This document shows, piece by piece, positions 44,950 through 56,139 of a DNA stretch of 64,000 bases. The position numbers and the translations under genes are program-made. The DNA lies in the NCBI GenBank assembly GCA_946406115.1, contig OX291546.1, positions 14,749,019 to 14,813,018 on the forward strand, read 5' to 3'. Within the stretch, counting starts at the first letter, position 1. Each line of letters starts with the position of its first letter. Origin of the DNA: Apoda limacodes. Taxonomy: Eukaryota > Arthropoda > Insecta > Lepidoptera > Limacodidae. Below the pieces are notes generated by a model, which saw nothing but the letters and a program-made list of their open reading frames with translations, was not told the origin of the DNA and did not search any database.

Positions 44950-45130
44950 CAAATGCATGCAAAACTAATCAAGTTTTTTCGCACAGCACGGCTATAGCTT
45001 TATGTAATATCTTTGTAGTCCGCAACTTGTTATAAGGTAGGTATAATTTTTACCTAGCTAAATTTATCGGACGGAGATTTTCAAGGTAGATAATAAAAGG
45101 ATTTAATTCGGAGCCTCTAGTTATAGATTT
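44950..45130. other. Flank upstream of the Rim start island, nothing called
   Basis: AT-rich. A distal exon or enhancer would not be visible here without transcripts. Confidence 0.3.
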
Positions 45131-45370
45131 TCATTTAGTCATAAAAAATTAGTCCGCTTAGCGTTACAGGATCCAATGACTGACCTAGATATCGATTCCA
45201 ACAAACTAATGTGTTACTGTTTCTCTTAACCATCGCTAGATTGCGCTGATACGGTAATTTAAGACGGTTATGGCTTGAGCCCGTCTCACACTTGGCCGCT
45301 TTTTATTATTTGTTGTTATACCTTAGAGTTCACACTATTTTTCACTATAAGTTTAAAGTTTGTATGTCTT
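45131..45370 (-). repeat. Dispersed repeat, copy related to 49850-50085
   Basis: CCGTCTCACACTTGGCCGCT, GTTCACACTATTT and CCAACAAACTAATGTG...TACTGTTTCTCTTA recur at 49.9-50.1 kb in the same order. The 5S-like part of that copy is barely recognisable here. Confidence 0.6.
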
Positions 45371-45434
45371 GCTGTTTTTACGATAGAGCAAAAACAATAA
45401 AATCGTATTTCTTGTATGGGGATCCCTCTTAATT

Positions 45435-45960
45435 TTTTTCATTTTTGTCTTTTTACTAGTTCACCCGGTGAACGTTGTTTCTTTTTCTTAAACAACTAGC
45501 GCGCTACCTGTTGTGAAAGGGTTGAACTTATTCAGAAACCTTTCCCAGCGTGTGCACAACATTAACCAAAATTTCAATCCAATCGGTTTACCCTTATTGC
45601 GCGAGTCCGACTCGCACTTAAAGCTTTTTTTCTTTCTTAAAAACCTTCCCCGGTGTGTGCATAAAACTTACTAAAATTTCATTACAATCGATTTACTCTT
45701 AGTGCGCGAGTCCGGCTCGCACTTGACCTTCTTTCTAACCTTTTAAACGTTGCTGTAACAATAACGAACACAACAAAAATATAATTATCCGAATCGATCC
45801 AGCTGTTTTCGAGTTTCTACCCTTAGTGCGCGAGTCCGACTTGTACTTGACCCTTTTCTAATCTTTTAAACCTTTCTGTAACAATAACGAACACAACAAA
45901 AAAGGATTATCTAAATCATTCAAGCCGCTCTCGATTTCTAGGGAGACAAACGAACAGCAA
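45435..45960 (+). repeat. Tandem array of GCGCGAGTCCGACTCGC modules, array 1
   Basis: Three units of about 115-125 bp, each with a near-palindromic GCGCGAGTCCGACTCGCACT, a T/C-rich stretch, AACAATAACGAACACAACAA and an AATCGxTCCAGCCG box. The same module builds array 2 at 53.28-53.85 kb and ends the GGGTTCCGTA elements. Confidence 0.8.
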
Positions 45961-46289
45961 TCAATTTTTATATGAACTCGTATATAGAAGATTATGTTTT
46001 AGATAATTCGCCTTATAACACATATTCTGTACAAAATAGAGGCTTATTTCTGGTTTCGTTGGCATTATTAGTGTGCAAAAGCCTTAAAATGTGTAGAATA
46101 CATTTACATACCTATTTATATACCCATATGTAAATGTAAGTGTGTCTTACACACAAAAAAATATAATTTTCACCTCACCAGCACGAAAAGGATAGTTTTG
46201 CTGTCCAAATTCAGTGAGCAAAATCGAATTTTTTAATAGAACAAATATTTATTTTATAGGATTGATGTTTATAGGACGTGACGTCGTAG

Positions 46290-46350
46290 CACAGATTATA
46301 TAATACTAGAGGGGCGTGGGTTCAATTCCTGCATAAGACGCAATATTTAA
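46290..46350 (+). repeat. tRNA-B-box-like fragment
   Basis: GGGGCGTGGGTTCAATTCCT contains a GGTTCRANTCC B box. There is no folding acceptor stem or anticodon arm, so this is a SINE or tRNA relic, not a tRNA gene. Confidence 0.35.
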
Positions 46351-46399
46351 TATTTGTGTTTTTCTAGAGTCTAGGTGTTTTTATGAATTATGTATTAAG

Positions 46400-47390
46400 A
46401 AAAAAATCGGCCAAACGCGAGTCAGACTCGCGCTCGAAGGGTTCCGTACCATTATCTATAAAAACGGCAAAATGGTATGGGGTCCCCCTTGAATATTTGT
46501 TTTATTTTAATGTTATTATATATTTTTAAAGTGAATATATAACTAAATATTCTGTGAATATTTGAAGCGTCTATCTGTTGCCATTATCAATATCGAGCAA
46601 AAACGGGAAAAAAAACACGTATGTTGTATGGAAGCCCCCTTAAATATTTATTTTATTCTGTTTTTAAGTATTGGTTGTTTATTTTTTTTTTATTTAAAAC
46701 TTTATTGCACAAAAATGGTACAATGGGTGGACTTAATGCCTAGTAGCATTATCTACCAGTCAACCTATCTTAAAACGAAAAGTAACAAAAAAGTAGGTGG
46801 TGCACAAAATAGCTTATTTAACTATTTATAACAATAATTCACAAATCTAAATCTAAAAATATTATACAAGATACTTATAAAATTATATAATACATATTAA
46901 AATAGAATATTAATACAATATATTACAATAATATATGAATGATATATGATACTAATTAATACTAAACTTCTGTATACCTAATAAACATTATACATACGTT
47001 TATAAAATACGATTTAATTTCTCAGTATTAATTATTTTTATAGTGTCTTCTTAGTGATATTATAAAAGAGAGTTTAGAAGTCACTTTTCTAATTTCTACA
47101 GGTAACGCGTTCCTGAGTTGTACCTGTACCCTGACAAGAAAAGGAACTAGAAATAAAACCGGTTCGGTGAAATGGGAATTTTAATCGGAGGTTGCTAGAA
47201 GAGCGAAGAGGTTGTACATGTGAATCACTAAGATACTGAAGTTATAGTGGCAACAGAAATACATCTTCTGCGAAAATTTCAAGTGTCTAACTACCACGGT
47301 TATCATGAGATAAAGCCTGGTGACAGTTTTACATTACGTTAGTAATAGGGTCCCATTTTTTACCCTTTGGGTACGGAACCCTAAAAAGAA
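46400..47390 (-). mobile_element. GGGTTCCGTA ... TTGGCCGA element, inverted copy
   Basis: AAAAAATCGGCCAAACGCGA, GTCAGACTCGCGCTCGAAGG, GTTCCGTACC at the left and GGGTACGGAACCCTAAAAAG at the right: the same ends as 36954-37771 on the other strand. The interior (46560-47340) differs and is AT-rich, so another insertion may be nested inside. Confidence 0.65.
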
Positions 47391-47577
47391 GTATATTAAT
47401 AAATATATACGTATAAATACGAATAACGATACCGTCGCCCTGCAGTGAAATCCGTACTTGTATATGTACGTCCTCGTGCTGTTCGAGTTTTTCACTGCAA
47501 GGTGACGATATTTATGTTAATTAAATGTTAATTAAAAAATTTAATGTTTTTATCCGTTATCTAGTATCCGTCTTTTA

Positions 47578-47815
47578 TAGAAAACCAGCGGCTTCGCCCG
47601 CGCTTAATTTCGTTATCGGCGTAGGTTCTTACGCCAACATACAAAATTTCAACCCAATTGGTCAAGCCGTTTAATAGTTGACATACCAACAGCAGCGCCA
47701 CCTACAGAGTCCAATTCTTTAAATCATCTAGAAAACCATCGAAATACCCATATAAAATTTCAACCCAATCGGTTCAGCCGTCTAGAAGTAATGTGAAAAA
47801 GGAAATAATTACGTA
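47578..47815 (+). repeat. Dispersed repeat (CCAGCGGCTTCGCCCGCG type)
   Basis: AAAACCAGCGGCTTCGCCCG, CGCTTAATTTCGTTATCGGC and two AATTTCAACCCAAT.GGT.CAGCCGT boxes. Same family as 2099-2306, with an internal duplication. Confidence 0.6.
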
Positions 47816-47819
47816 ATTA

Positions 47820-49840
47820 AGTAATTAGGAATGTACGGAAGGATAATTATTACTACCGTCAAAGACGCCTACTTTGCCCGTTTTTTAATTAAAATCGTGT
47901 AAATTTCAAGTTTTTTCTATAGGAATAGATGTTTATTTTTATAAAATCTACAACTATATGATCTTATGCATGGATTTGTTATGTAAAATTTTTGATTAAT
48001 TATAATTTAACCCAAAATTAAGTCTATTTTGATGGCGGGCAAAATAATCTAGACTTTTGGCCAACATTGCCCTTGTCAATTTTCGACGCAAATATGACTC
48101 ATATATATACGTTACACATTCCATGACTAGAAATCAAGGCAATCTTGGCCTAGGATTCAAAACTTTGTTTGTAGTACAAACATTTTTGCTATAAAATGAG
48201 TGGGCAATGTAATCTAGCGATTTTTTTCTCTATTCCATACAATCTTCAACAAGCTCCCATAAATTTTTAGGGTTGTCACATTCCAGTAAAATGATTATAT
48301 AGATATAAATATGTTTCATATATTAATTATGAATGTTAAATACATAGGTATTATAGAAATGCTTTTGAAATAAAAAAAATGTGTTCAGAAAATTTCTTAA
48401 ATTAAATAATTAATTATATAAAAGTATGAGAAACTAAGTAGGTTGCTCCTAAATGCTATACCAAAAATTGTAATGAATAAATTTTTATACCAGTGAGATT
48501 ATTCTTTAGTAAAGGTACTTAATAGGTTAACCAGAAAACTTTTATGTATGACGCAGTCATCAAAATATTGTATGAGGACGTTCGTAGGGTATAGGGCCTA
48601 TGACGAACAATACGTATTAATAGGAATACAGTATCGATCAACACCATTAAAGTATTTTGTTCTTCACATGATAAGTTTCATTAGTTAGAAGGTGTACTTC
48701 TACTATGTAAAATGAGATCAATAATGGTCCATAACAATGGTTTACATCAACTGCAAAACTTATCATAATCATAATTAAGAAAACAAATCCTTAATGTAAG
48801 ATGTCATAAAAATCTTTTACAAAAAACTTTTAAAAAAGCTTATGAGGAACAAGATTACAATCAGTATATAATCACATCATATGGTAAATAGTCATAATTA
48901 TCGCTACGAATATTTCCAAGAAAGGTTTAATATGATATATCAGGGTGTTACTATTTTATACAAAGTTATTTATGTGTAAACGTGACACACAGACTCACTT
49001 CCTTGTCTAAATCTCAAAAACTATGAGAATGATACGAACAATTCAGTGATAACAAACATTAGTACCACGCATGTGTTTGAGCTACTAAGGGTAACTTTGC
49101 CCACTGCCAGAAATTTTGATTTATGAAGCGTTGAATATTGAAACCGTAACTAAAATAATCACTAACTCTTAATCTATAGCATGCTATAAAATAAAGTTTG
49201 CCATGAAGCGTAATCTACAAATACTTAACGGAAGAAATTTGCCCGCAAGAACTCACTCCGCACTTGACAAGTTCTGACAGGTGACTGAATGAACTTGGGA
49301 GAGAATTCAATATATAGAGTTGTTACAAATATAATCGACTTCCCAACTAACTAAAAAATGTTGCAATAACACAAAAATATTTGCTTAGGTGAGCGGATTT
49401 GTTTATAAATCGCATTTTGGGTAAAGATACGTTGGTTGGCAAAGTTAGCGTGTTTGACGGTACCCGTTGTCCTATTACCCGTTTTTTTTCCCGTGGTAAA
49501 AAGTAGTCTATGTTCATCAGGGATGACATTCGGCTTCTAATAGTAAAAGAATTTTTCAAATCAGTCCCGTAGTTTCGAAGCCTATTCAATACAAACAAAC
49601 AAACAATCAAATCTTTCGTCTTTATAATATTAGCATAGATAAAATTAAGTAAAAGAAAGAAAATATATATCTATAAATATTATTTTTGTAATAATGATGT
49701 CTTGAATTACGCGTTATTAACTGTATGATTAATTAATGTATTTATGTATTTGTCAAATAGTTTGGAATAAAAAAAAAACTGTGAGTGGCTAAATTGTATA
49801 CAAGTCATAATTAAAAATTTACGTAATTTACGAACACAAA
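47820..49840. other. Unassigned AT-rich DNA
   Basis: About 2 kb with a recurrent TTTGCCC-type word (47875, 48190, 49098, 49240) but no defined repeat boundaries and no gene. Confidence 0.4.
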
Positions 49841-49849
49841 CAAAAACAA

Positions 49850-50085
49850 AAAGTGTGCCGCTAAGCGGTCACCCATCCAAGTACTGGCCAAGCCCGTTGA
49901 ATATCGTTTCCAACAAACAAATGTAATTACTGTTTCTCTTATTGATAAGTTAGATGGCGCTGTACCGGTAATTTAAAGTAGTAATGACTTGGGCCCGTCT
50001 CACACTTGGCCGGTTTTTATTATTTATTATTTTACTTAAGAGTGCACACTATTTCTGCAAGTTTCAAGTTTGTGTGTATGTTTGG
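49850..50085 (-). repeat. Dispersed repeat carrying a 5S-rRNA-like end
   Basis: On minus it runs from AAACCGGCCAAGTGTGAGAC through GGAAACGATATTCAACGGGC into a 5S-like 3' half (49855-49902) and a short T-run. Related copy at 45131-45370. Confidence 0.55.
49855..49902 (-). ncRNA. 5S rRNA-derived fragment, not a gene
   Basis: On minus it reads GGCCAGTACTTGGATGGGTG, ACCGCTTAGCGGCACA, close to the 3' half of eukaryotic 5S rRNA (GTTAGTACTTxGATGGGxGACCGC). The 5' half is absent, so this is a relic, either a 5S pseudogene or the 5S-derived part of a SINE3-type repeat. Confidence 0.5.
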
Positions 50086-50089
50086 ATGT

Positions 50090-51050
50090 GGAGAAAGTGA
50101 TTTTGGGTTTTAACCCATCGATATGAAAAATTTACCTTAACCACGCACTTAACTGCAATAAAGGTGGTCTTATAACACAAGGTCATAATCAACATAGAGA
50201 TGATTGCAAACATTGGGATGAATTAGCCTGGGGAACACCAGGTTCTACTAACAACAGAACCTATATTGCGTGATGCAAATACAAATCAACCAGCATTGAT
50301 AACCAGCATTGCTGACGCTTTCCCTTACAGCGACCTCACCTAGAAAAGAACAGCACAAATGCATAGTAGAGAAAAACATTTAAAATATGATCTTGCTGTT
50401 GAAGACCACTCACCCCACTAATTATCTCATGTGACGGAGCCCTAGGCATTAATTATAACAGTTTCTTAAAAAACTGCATCTAAACTAAACAAGAAATGGA
50501 GAAAAACATACTCTCAACTAATTTACTGGCTGAGAATGAAAGTACAAATATCTTTGATAAGAGCAGTCTCCATGCTCCAGGTTAAGAGGCACAAGGAGAC
50601 AAATTAGATCCCTTTGCTTGTAAAAAAGGAGCCGGAATCCTTAAAAGAAGGCAATAGAGCATTAATTTAAACATATATAATATGTATGTGACTATTAAGG
50701 TATTAAGGTGTGAGTATCGACGTATTGACTCTCTATAGATGGCCGGGAATCGAAATTGCGATCTCTTTAGCCAACCAAGGGCTGCCACCATGTCGAATAG
50801 GCTATTATTTTTTAAAATTTCATATGAAACTAAAAAAACAATGCCTTTGATAGGTCCTACTTATCGGTCGAATTGCGCAGTAGGACCAAGGGCAAAAAAC
50901 GACTTTTCTGATTACATTATTGACAAACTTGAAGAGCCTTATGATAGGGTACCTTTGTAGAATTTAGTTCTCTGCTAAGTCCTTTTCATGTCTCTATCTC
51001 GAGAAAAGGGTACAGTACAAACTAAGAAAGTAAAAACAAAACAAAGGAAA
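50090..51050. other. Mostly unassigned; weak reverse-transcriptase relic at 50.8-51.0 kb
   Basis: The plus frame ending near 50960 contains DKLEEPYDRVPL, which resembles the LEKAYDRVPR motif-A run of non-LTR RTs. Nothing else is convincing. Confidence 0.3.
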
Positions 51051-51062
51051 CGTTAACAATTC

Positions 51063-51068
51063 TTTATT
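51063..51068 (-). terminator. Poly(A) signal AATAAA of the COX6A-like gene
   Basis: AATAAA on the minus strand (TTTATT on plus) lies about 90 nt past the stop codon of the COX6A-like frame. This is a normal 3' UTR length for such a gene and supports its being transcribed. Confidence 0.6.
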
Positions 51069-51156
51069 TGGGTAGGAAACTTGAGAATTTAAAGATCATT
51101 TGTTTTTCAGCTGGATTATGTTTCGATTTAGGTGCATGTTCTTATTTGCTATATAG

Positions 51157-51627
51157 TTAATCACACTCAGGATCGTCCGGGGGCTCACATTCCCCAGGTA
51201 AGAAGTTTACATGATCGTTATGAAATAAGCTTTTTACACCATCACCCCATGGAAACCTTTTAGAACGTATTCGCATATATTCGTAGTCTCGGCAGTTGTG
51301 TTGGTCTTTATGTGGCGGTGGTTGTCCGAACTGTTGAAATGAGAGTATTAATATGACTGGCAAGGAGACGAATAGAAAAATGTACTTGAATTTTTTTGAG
51401 TTGCCCTCGTGGAATTGAGGACAGCATGGATTATAAGGTATGGGTCCAGTTCTGCAGTTAGGTGCAGGAACAATGGGTTTGTCTGTTGATGGAGGCTGAC
51501 ATGATTTCGGAGGCTTCGATGGTGGGCAGCTATAACCGTAGTTGCTTTTCGGCAGCTTTAGTACCACTGATTTATTTCTTAGGCATTTTGAAGCTTGAGG
51601 GATCACAAAGTTTAGGATTTTAAACAT
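51157..51627 (-). CDS. COX6A-like: Cytochrome c oxidase subunit 6A-like protein, intronless
   Basis: COX6A is a nuclear-encoded, single-pass inner-membrane subunit of complex IV at the dimer interface. This 156-codon frame starts MFKILNFVIPQASKCLRNK (a plausible mitochondrial presequence) and has a Cys/Pro-rich insert (about residues 30-72). A membrane segment follows, YIFLFVSLPVILILSF (about 82-97). The C-terminal half carries the family signature as YEYMRIRSKRFPWGDGVKSL, then FHNDHVNFLPGE. Usual COX6A precursors are about 105-110 residues, so this one is longer, mainly from the insert and a Pro/Glu/Asp/Cys tail. It has no introns and no disabling lesions. The divergent, intronless form resembles the male-germline COX6A duplicates known in insects, but expression is not visible here. 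Confidence 0.9.
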   Translation of the reverse strand: MFKILNFVIPQASKCLRNKSVVLKLPKSNYGYSCPPSKPPKSCQPPSTDKPIVPAPNCRTGPIPYNPCCPQFHEGNSKKFKYIFLFVSLPVILILSFQQFGQPPPHKDQHNCRDYEYMRIRSKRFPWGDGVKSLFHNDHVNFLPGECEPPDDPECD

Positions 51628-51639
51628 TTTTTATTATAA

Positions 51640-52167
51640 TTTTTACGAAAGATTTTTATTGCATTTTTTTCTGATTATTGTGCTGACGTGGGATGTCAAT
51701 TTGATAGTTATGCTCTGAACTAAAGGGTAATATTCTTAAAATAAAAGAACTATATAGAGGTCAGTGAAATAAGGCTAGTAATATACAGCTTTGACTGACT
51801 GAGCCACAAAAGCAGATTTGCAATTTAGGCTATTAGCCTACTCGTAGATACAATAATTTTGTAATAAATGTTTTAGCTGCACCTGTGTTCCTAACTGAGT
51901 GACATGCGCAAACTTCGCGCAAGAGTACAATTCTCCTTCAAATTGGTGTTTGGTCACTCGCCGTCGATGAACCAATTAAAAATACAGATCCGTGAATGAC
52001 GTAGTTTTCAATGTGATCTTTGTTGGGTATCCCAAAAAAACAAGAAACAAGAAAACAAAAGAAAAATTGTGTTTTAGTTTCGTGTCCGCGCGTCTGTGAC
52101 GTGTAGGTACCTACTCGTGTCGTGTGTTAAAAATGAATTCTAACTTTATGGATATTAATGCTACGTA
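51640..52167. other. 5' flank of the COX6A-like gene
   Basis: AT-rich, no exon or repeat called. The promoter of the minus-strand COX6A-like gene should be here, but no element is clear enough to name. Confidence 0.4.
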
Positions 52168-53274
52168 TAGGGCATGAATATCGGAATCTCAGAACGCTAG
52201 GCCCGATATTATAATTCCGAGTAGATCAATATCGTAACATCGGAATCAGTATTTTTTTTGTATTTCAGTTTTTAAATCAAATGCAAACTATGCTAGCCCG
52301 CAGTTAGCTTTAGGTACGTGCAATGTAACGTTGTCTCACTTACTCCTTATTAAACAGCTAAAGAGTTAGGGAACGCCATTACAGCGTACGTCATGTTTAC
52401 TTCGTGCATGCTACCTAGCCTTACCTTGAGCGACTTCCAAACTTTGTCACATTGTTATGTCCGAGTTAAATGGCCGGAGTCTCTAGAGTAGTATATCCTT
52501 TGGCTGGTGTCACGAGTACAAAGCTACTCTCAAGATTACTCAGCTTACTTTGTTATGCAGAAATATTCAAAAAGGCTGTAGGTACTAAGTATCTGATAAT
52601 ATATCTAATATTGAAATTCATGTTCAGTAAACATGACGAACAAAACTTTAATTTAACTCAAGGCTCGCAATAAACTTGCGAAGCCGAATAAAAAAGACGA
52701 CTATTAATATCAGCGGCAGTTACTTTACTACCTTCATAATTCTGATAGATTTTATTGGCTCCCGAAGACGACAAATAAGCAGAGGTAAAGTGCAATTGTA
52801 AACATGTTTCTACTAGATCCATCACAGTAACAAAAACTAAGCTGCTGGTAATGAAAATAGCGAACCAACCGCTATGAGGTGTAAGATGACTTAACCAAGA
52901 ACTTGAAACGTAAAGGAGAAATCTGAAAAATATATGAGGGCCTTGTCTGTAGGCACCAATTTTGACTATTTAAAAATTATAAAAACCAAAACTTGCCTGA
53001 AAAATTAGCGTATCTGATACATGCATGCACGTATCATATAGCAGTTTTGCCAACCAGTGTTAAAAGTAAGCGTGTTATTCGTCAACTGAATATTTTTGTT
53101 GAGTCGTTCGAGGTTCAGATAAATAAAATGTCCTCATAAACATTTATAAGGTTCAATCAAGGTTCTCTCGAAAAATATGTACATAATTTAAGTATATAAG
53201 TAGTTTTATTTCATTTACCTCCGACTATTTATAATTTAATCTTACTTGATTTTGAGTTTATATTTTATTAGTGG

Positions 53275-53850
53275 AATAAATATTATTGTGAAAGGGTTGT
53301 ACTAATTCAGAAACCTTCCCCGGCGTGTACATAACAACTTACCAAAATATCATTGCAATCTGTTTACCCTTAGTGCGCGAGTCCGTCTCGCACTTGACCG
53401 TTCTTTTCTTTCATAAAAACCTTACCCTAACACTAACAAACACAACAAAAACAAATTACCCGAATTGGTCCAGCCGTCTTCAAATTTTCCTTATTGCGCG
53501 ATTCCGACTCGCACTTGACCATGTTTTTCTTTCATAACAACCTTGCCTAACACTAAAAATCACAACAAAAAAAATATACCCGAATTAGTCCAGAAGTCTT
53601 CGAGTTTTCCTAAGTGCGCGAGTCCGACTCACTCTTGACCGTTTTTTTCTTTCATAGAAACTTTGTCCTAACACTAACAAACACAACAAAAAAAAATTAC
53701 TCGAATTGGTCCAGCTGTCTTCAAGTTTTCCTTAGTGTGCGAGTCCAACTCTGTTTCTCATAAGAACCTTCTACTGACAATAACAAAAACAACAGAAAAA
53801 GAATTAGCGAAATAGGTCTAGCCGTTCACGCGTGATGGCGTGACCAAGGG
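53275..53850 (+). repeat. Tandem array of GCGCGAGTCCGACTCGC modules, array 2
   Basis: Four to five units of about 120 bp: TTAGTGCGCGAGTCCGACTC, GCACTTGACC, TTTCTTTCATAAAAACCTT, AACACTAACAAACACAACAA and CGAATTGGTCCAGCCGTCTT. Closely related to array 1 at 45.4-46.0 kb. Confidence 0.88.
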
Positions 53851-54078
53851 AAATAGGGATTTATTTTTATATATATAATATTAATATTAACAGTTTTATG
53901 CTATTTTTATTTGTTTTTAATTATTGATTATTTTATTAAAGTTATTTCAGAGTTTATTCATAAATTAATGAGTAGTAGATAATAATGAGAAATATGTCTA
54001 TGATTTTAAACATAGGAAATACCATAAGTACTACATTGTAAGTCAAAAGTAAATAACGGGACCTTATCACTAACTCCG

Positions 54079-54446
54079 CTGTCCGTCCGTCTGTCACCTG
54101 GCTGTATCTCTTGAACCGTGATAGTTAGACAGTTGAAATTTTCACAGAAGATGTATTTCTGTTGCCGCTGTAACAACAAATACTGAATAACAGAATAAAA
54201 TAAATATTTAAGGGCGCTCCCATACAACAAACGTGATTTTTTTTGCTTGTTTTTGCTCGATATTGAAAACGGCAACAGGTAGACGCTAGAAATATTTATT
54301 ATTTATATATTCAGTTTAAAAATAATAAATTAAATTAAAATAAAACAAATATTTAAGGGGGGCTTAAATACAGCTCGCATACAGCAAAAGTGATTTTTTG
54401 CCGTTTTTATAGAAAACGTGTCCGACTCGCACTTGGCCGAATTTTT
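54079..54446 (+). mobile_element. GGGTTCCGTA-family element, partial
   Basis: CTGTCCGTCCGTCTGTCACC, CTGGCTGTATCTCTTGAACC at the left and GTGTCCGACTCGCACTTGGC, CGAATTTTT at the right. The 5' terminus is missing. Confidence 0.6.
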
Positions 54447-54584
54447 AAAATCCAGCGCCGTTGGTCGGTACTGGCCAGTTCGTGTTTTTCAATGCTTTCC
54501 AATAGTCTGATTTAGAAATAATATTTTGTTCATGGGGTGAGCGCACCCGACATGACGTATGGTGCGTGATGAGACGGGTAAGTC

Positions 54585-54650
54585 TCATCACTAAACATCA
54601 ACCAGCTTATAGCTGCTCACTGTTGGAAATAGGCCTTTCCTAATGAACGC
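54585..54650 (-). repeat. RTE 3'-end fragment
   Basis: ATCAACCAGCTTATAGCTGC, TCACTGTTGGAAATAGGCC is a diverged reverse complement of the RTE 3' terminus. Confidence 0.4.
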
Positions 54651-55585
54651 TTACTCACCCGCGGCTCGATTCCGTAAAATGATTGCTAACAATTCTCGTT
54701 TGAAATCCATAGAAATAAGATGTACATTGCGCATTTGAAAGAACGTATGAAATTAATTGATTGTCGCGAAACCGCAATGTATATTTTATTTATTTCAAAA
54801 AGGTTAGCAATCTTTTTACGGAATCGACCCGCTGGTCTTATATTTTATTTATATATGCAAGTTAGATTGTGTAGTTATCGATATTTGTGTGTTCGAAATT
54901 GGGCATAAGAAATGAAATATGTATAAATCATTTCTAATTGCTTAGACACAGACATAAAATAGAATAATACGTATAGTAATTGTTACTAATGTTGTAGTTA
55001 AGTAGAATTTAATAAAAAGTTTAACATTAATATTTAAGTAGAAAAAATAATAGCCAAAACTAATTACATAAGTGAAAAAATCCTTCAAAAGTACAAAGAA
55101 GAAAGGAAAAACGAAAGAAAAAAAAAACAAAAAAAAATATATATAAATATAAATACTATTGAATTAAGTACAAATATACGTATTTGTATATGTCATGTAT
55201 GTACATACAAATGAGTACATGTGCGTATACATGTATGTATGTGCGAGTACATTTATAGGAAATAAAAATAAAGTAACAATAAAATAAATATTATAAACAC
55301 TTGTAAGTCTTCGTAGTTTAACTTGTTTACTCGCTAAGTTAAACAGGTGCTATCGGCTATCGATCATTAGGTACAAAGTATAACGTAACCTATGCATTCT
55401 ACCTTATTACTTCTACCCATTATTATATATTTTTGTATTAGTAAACCCATCTGATCTGATATAGTAAGAAGCAATATTTGTTTTATTGAGAAGGTATCTT
55501 AATGTTTTCTTTTATTTTTCTTGCTTCACGTAAATCATTAAAATCTATGCAAAACGTACTAAGTAAGTATCTATTTAGATATCCG

Positions 55586-55915
55586 AAAGGGGGGCGTCGA
55601 GTATCATAATACTACATAACCTACATAATACATAACCTAGTTTGGTATTTGACATTACCAATGGAAAATAATAGGATTCGTAATTAACTTAAAACCCGTA
55701 TACTTACCTAACTAATTTTTATTGTAAAAATAACTTATTTTCAATTTTTATTATTTATATTAATTTTATTATTCCGTACTAACTGCAATCTAAGCGAAAC
55801 GTTTTCATTGAGTCCTTATTTGTTTATTTCAGAAAAGGGAGCGTCGAGTATCATAATACAGGTCCTACCTAGTTTGGTATTCGACGTAAACAAGAGAAAT
55901 ATAGGATTTTTAAGT
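55586..55915 (+). repeat. Direct repeat GGGxGCGTCGAGTATCATAATAC, two copies
   Basis: GGGGGGCGTCGAGTATCATA (about 55588) and GGGAGCGTCGAGTATCATAA (about 55837) both lead to CCTAGTTTGGTATT.GAC and a GGATT.GTAATT.A segment. Two diverged copies about 250 bp apart. Confidence 0.7.
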
Positions 55916-56139
55916 TAATTACTGCTTAATTTGCTGCTTTGTAACTAGATTACATTGTAACCACCTTATTTCCTATTGTGTTTTTCCTATGGTGTAATGT
56001 ATGTTATGCAATAAATTTCTTATTTCTTATTTATTTTAACTAATCTATCTTTGTATCAAATATTTACAATTCCGATATTAAAATCCAATGTTGGAAATCA
56101 ATTTCGGAATTAAAAATCTTCCGATATTACATGCCCTAG

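Larger units (their letters stand above)
52168..56138. mobile_element. 4-kb region bounded by TAGGGCATG...ATATCGGAA inverted repeats
   Basis: Left end TAGGGCATGAATATCGGAAT (52168) and right end, reverse-complemented, TAGGGCATGTAATATCGGAA (to 56138). Similarity continues with repeated ATTCCGA/ATATCG words for about 80 bp. A partial third copy lies at 62966-63022. No transposase frame inside, so it may be a non-autonomous element enlarged by other insertions (array at 53.3 kb, repeat at 54.1 kb), or two separate copies in opposite orientation. Confidence 0.5.

Noticed and set aside
46290..46350. tRNA gene suggested by a B box (GGTTCAATTCC)
   Set aside because: No A box at the right spacing and no cloverleaf; better explained as a tRNA or SINE relic.
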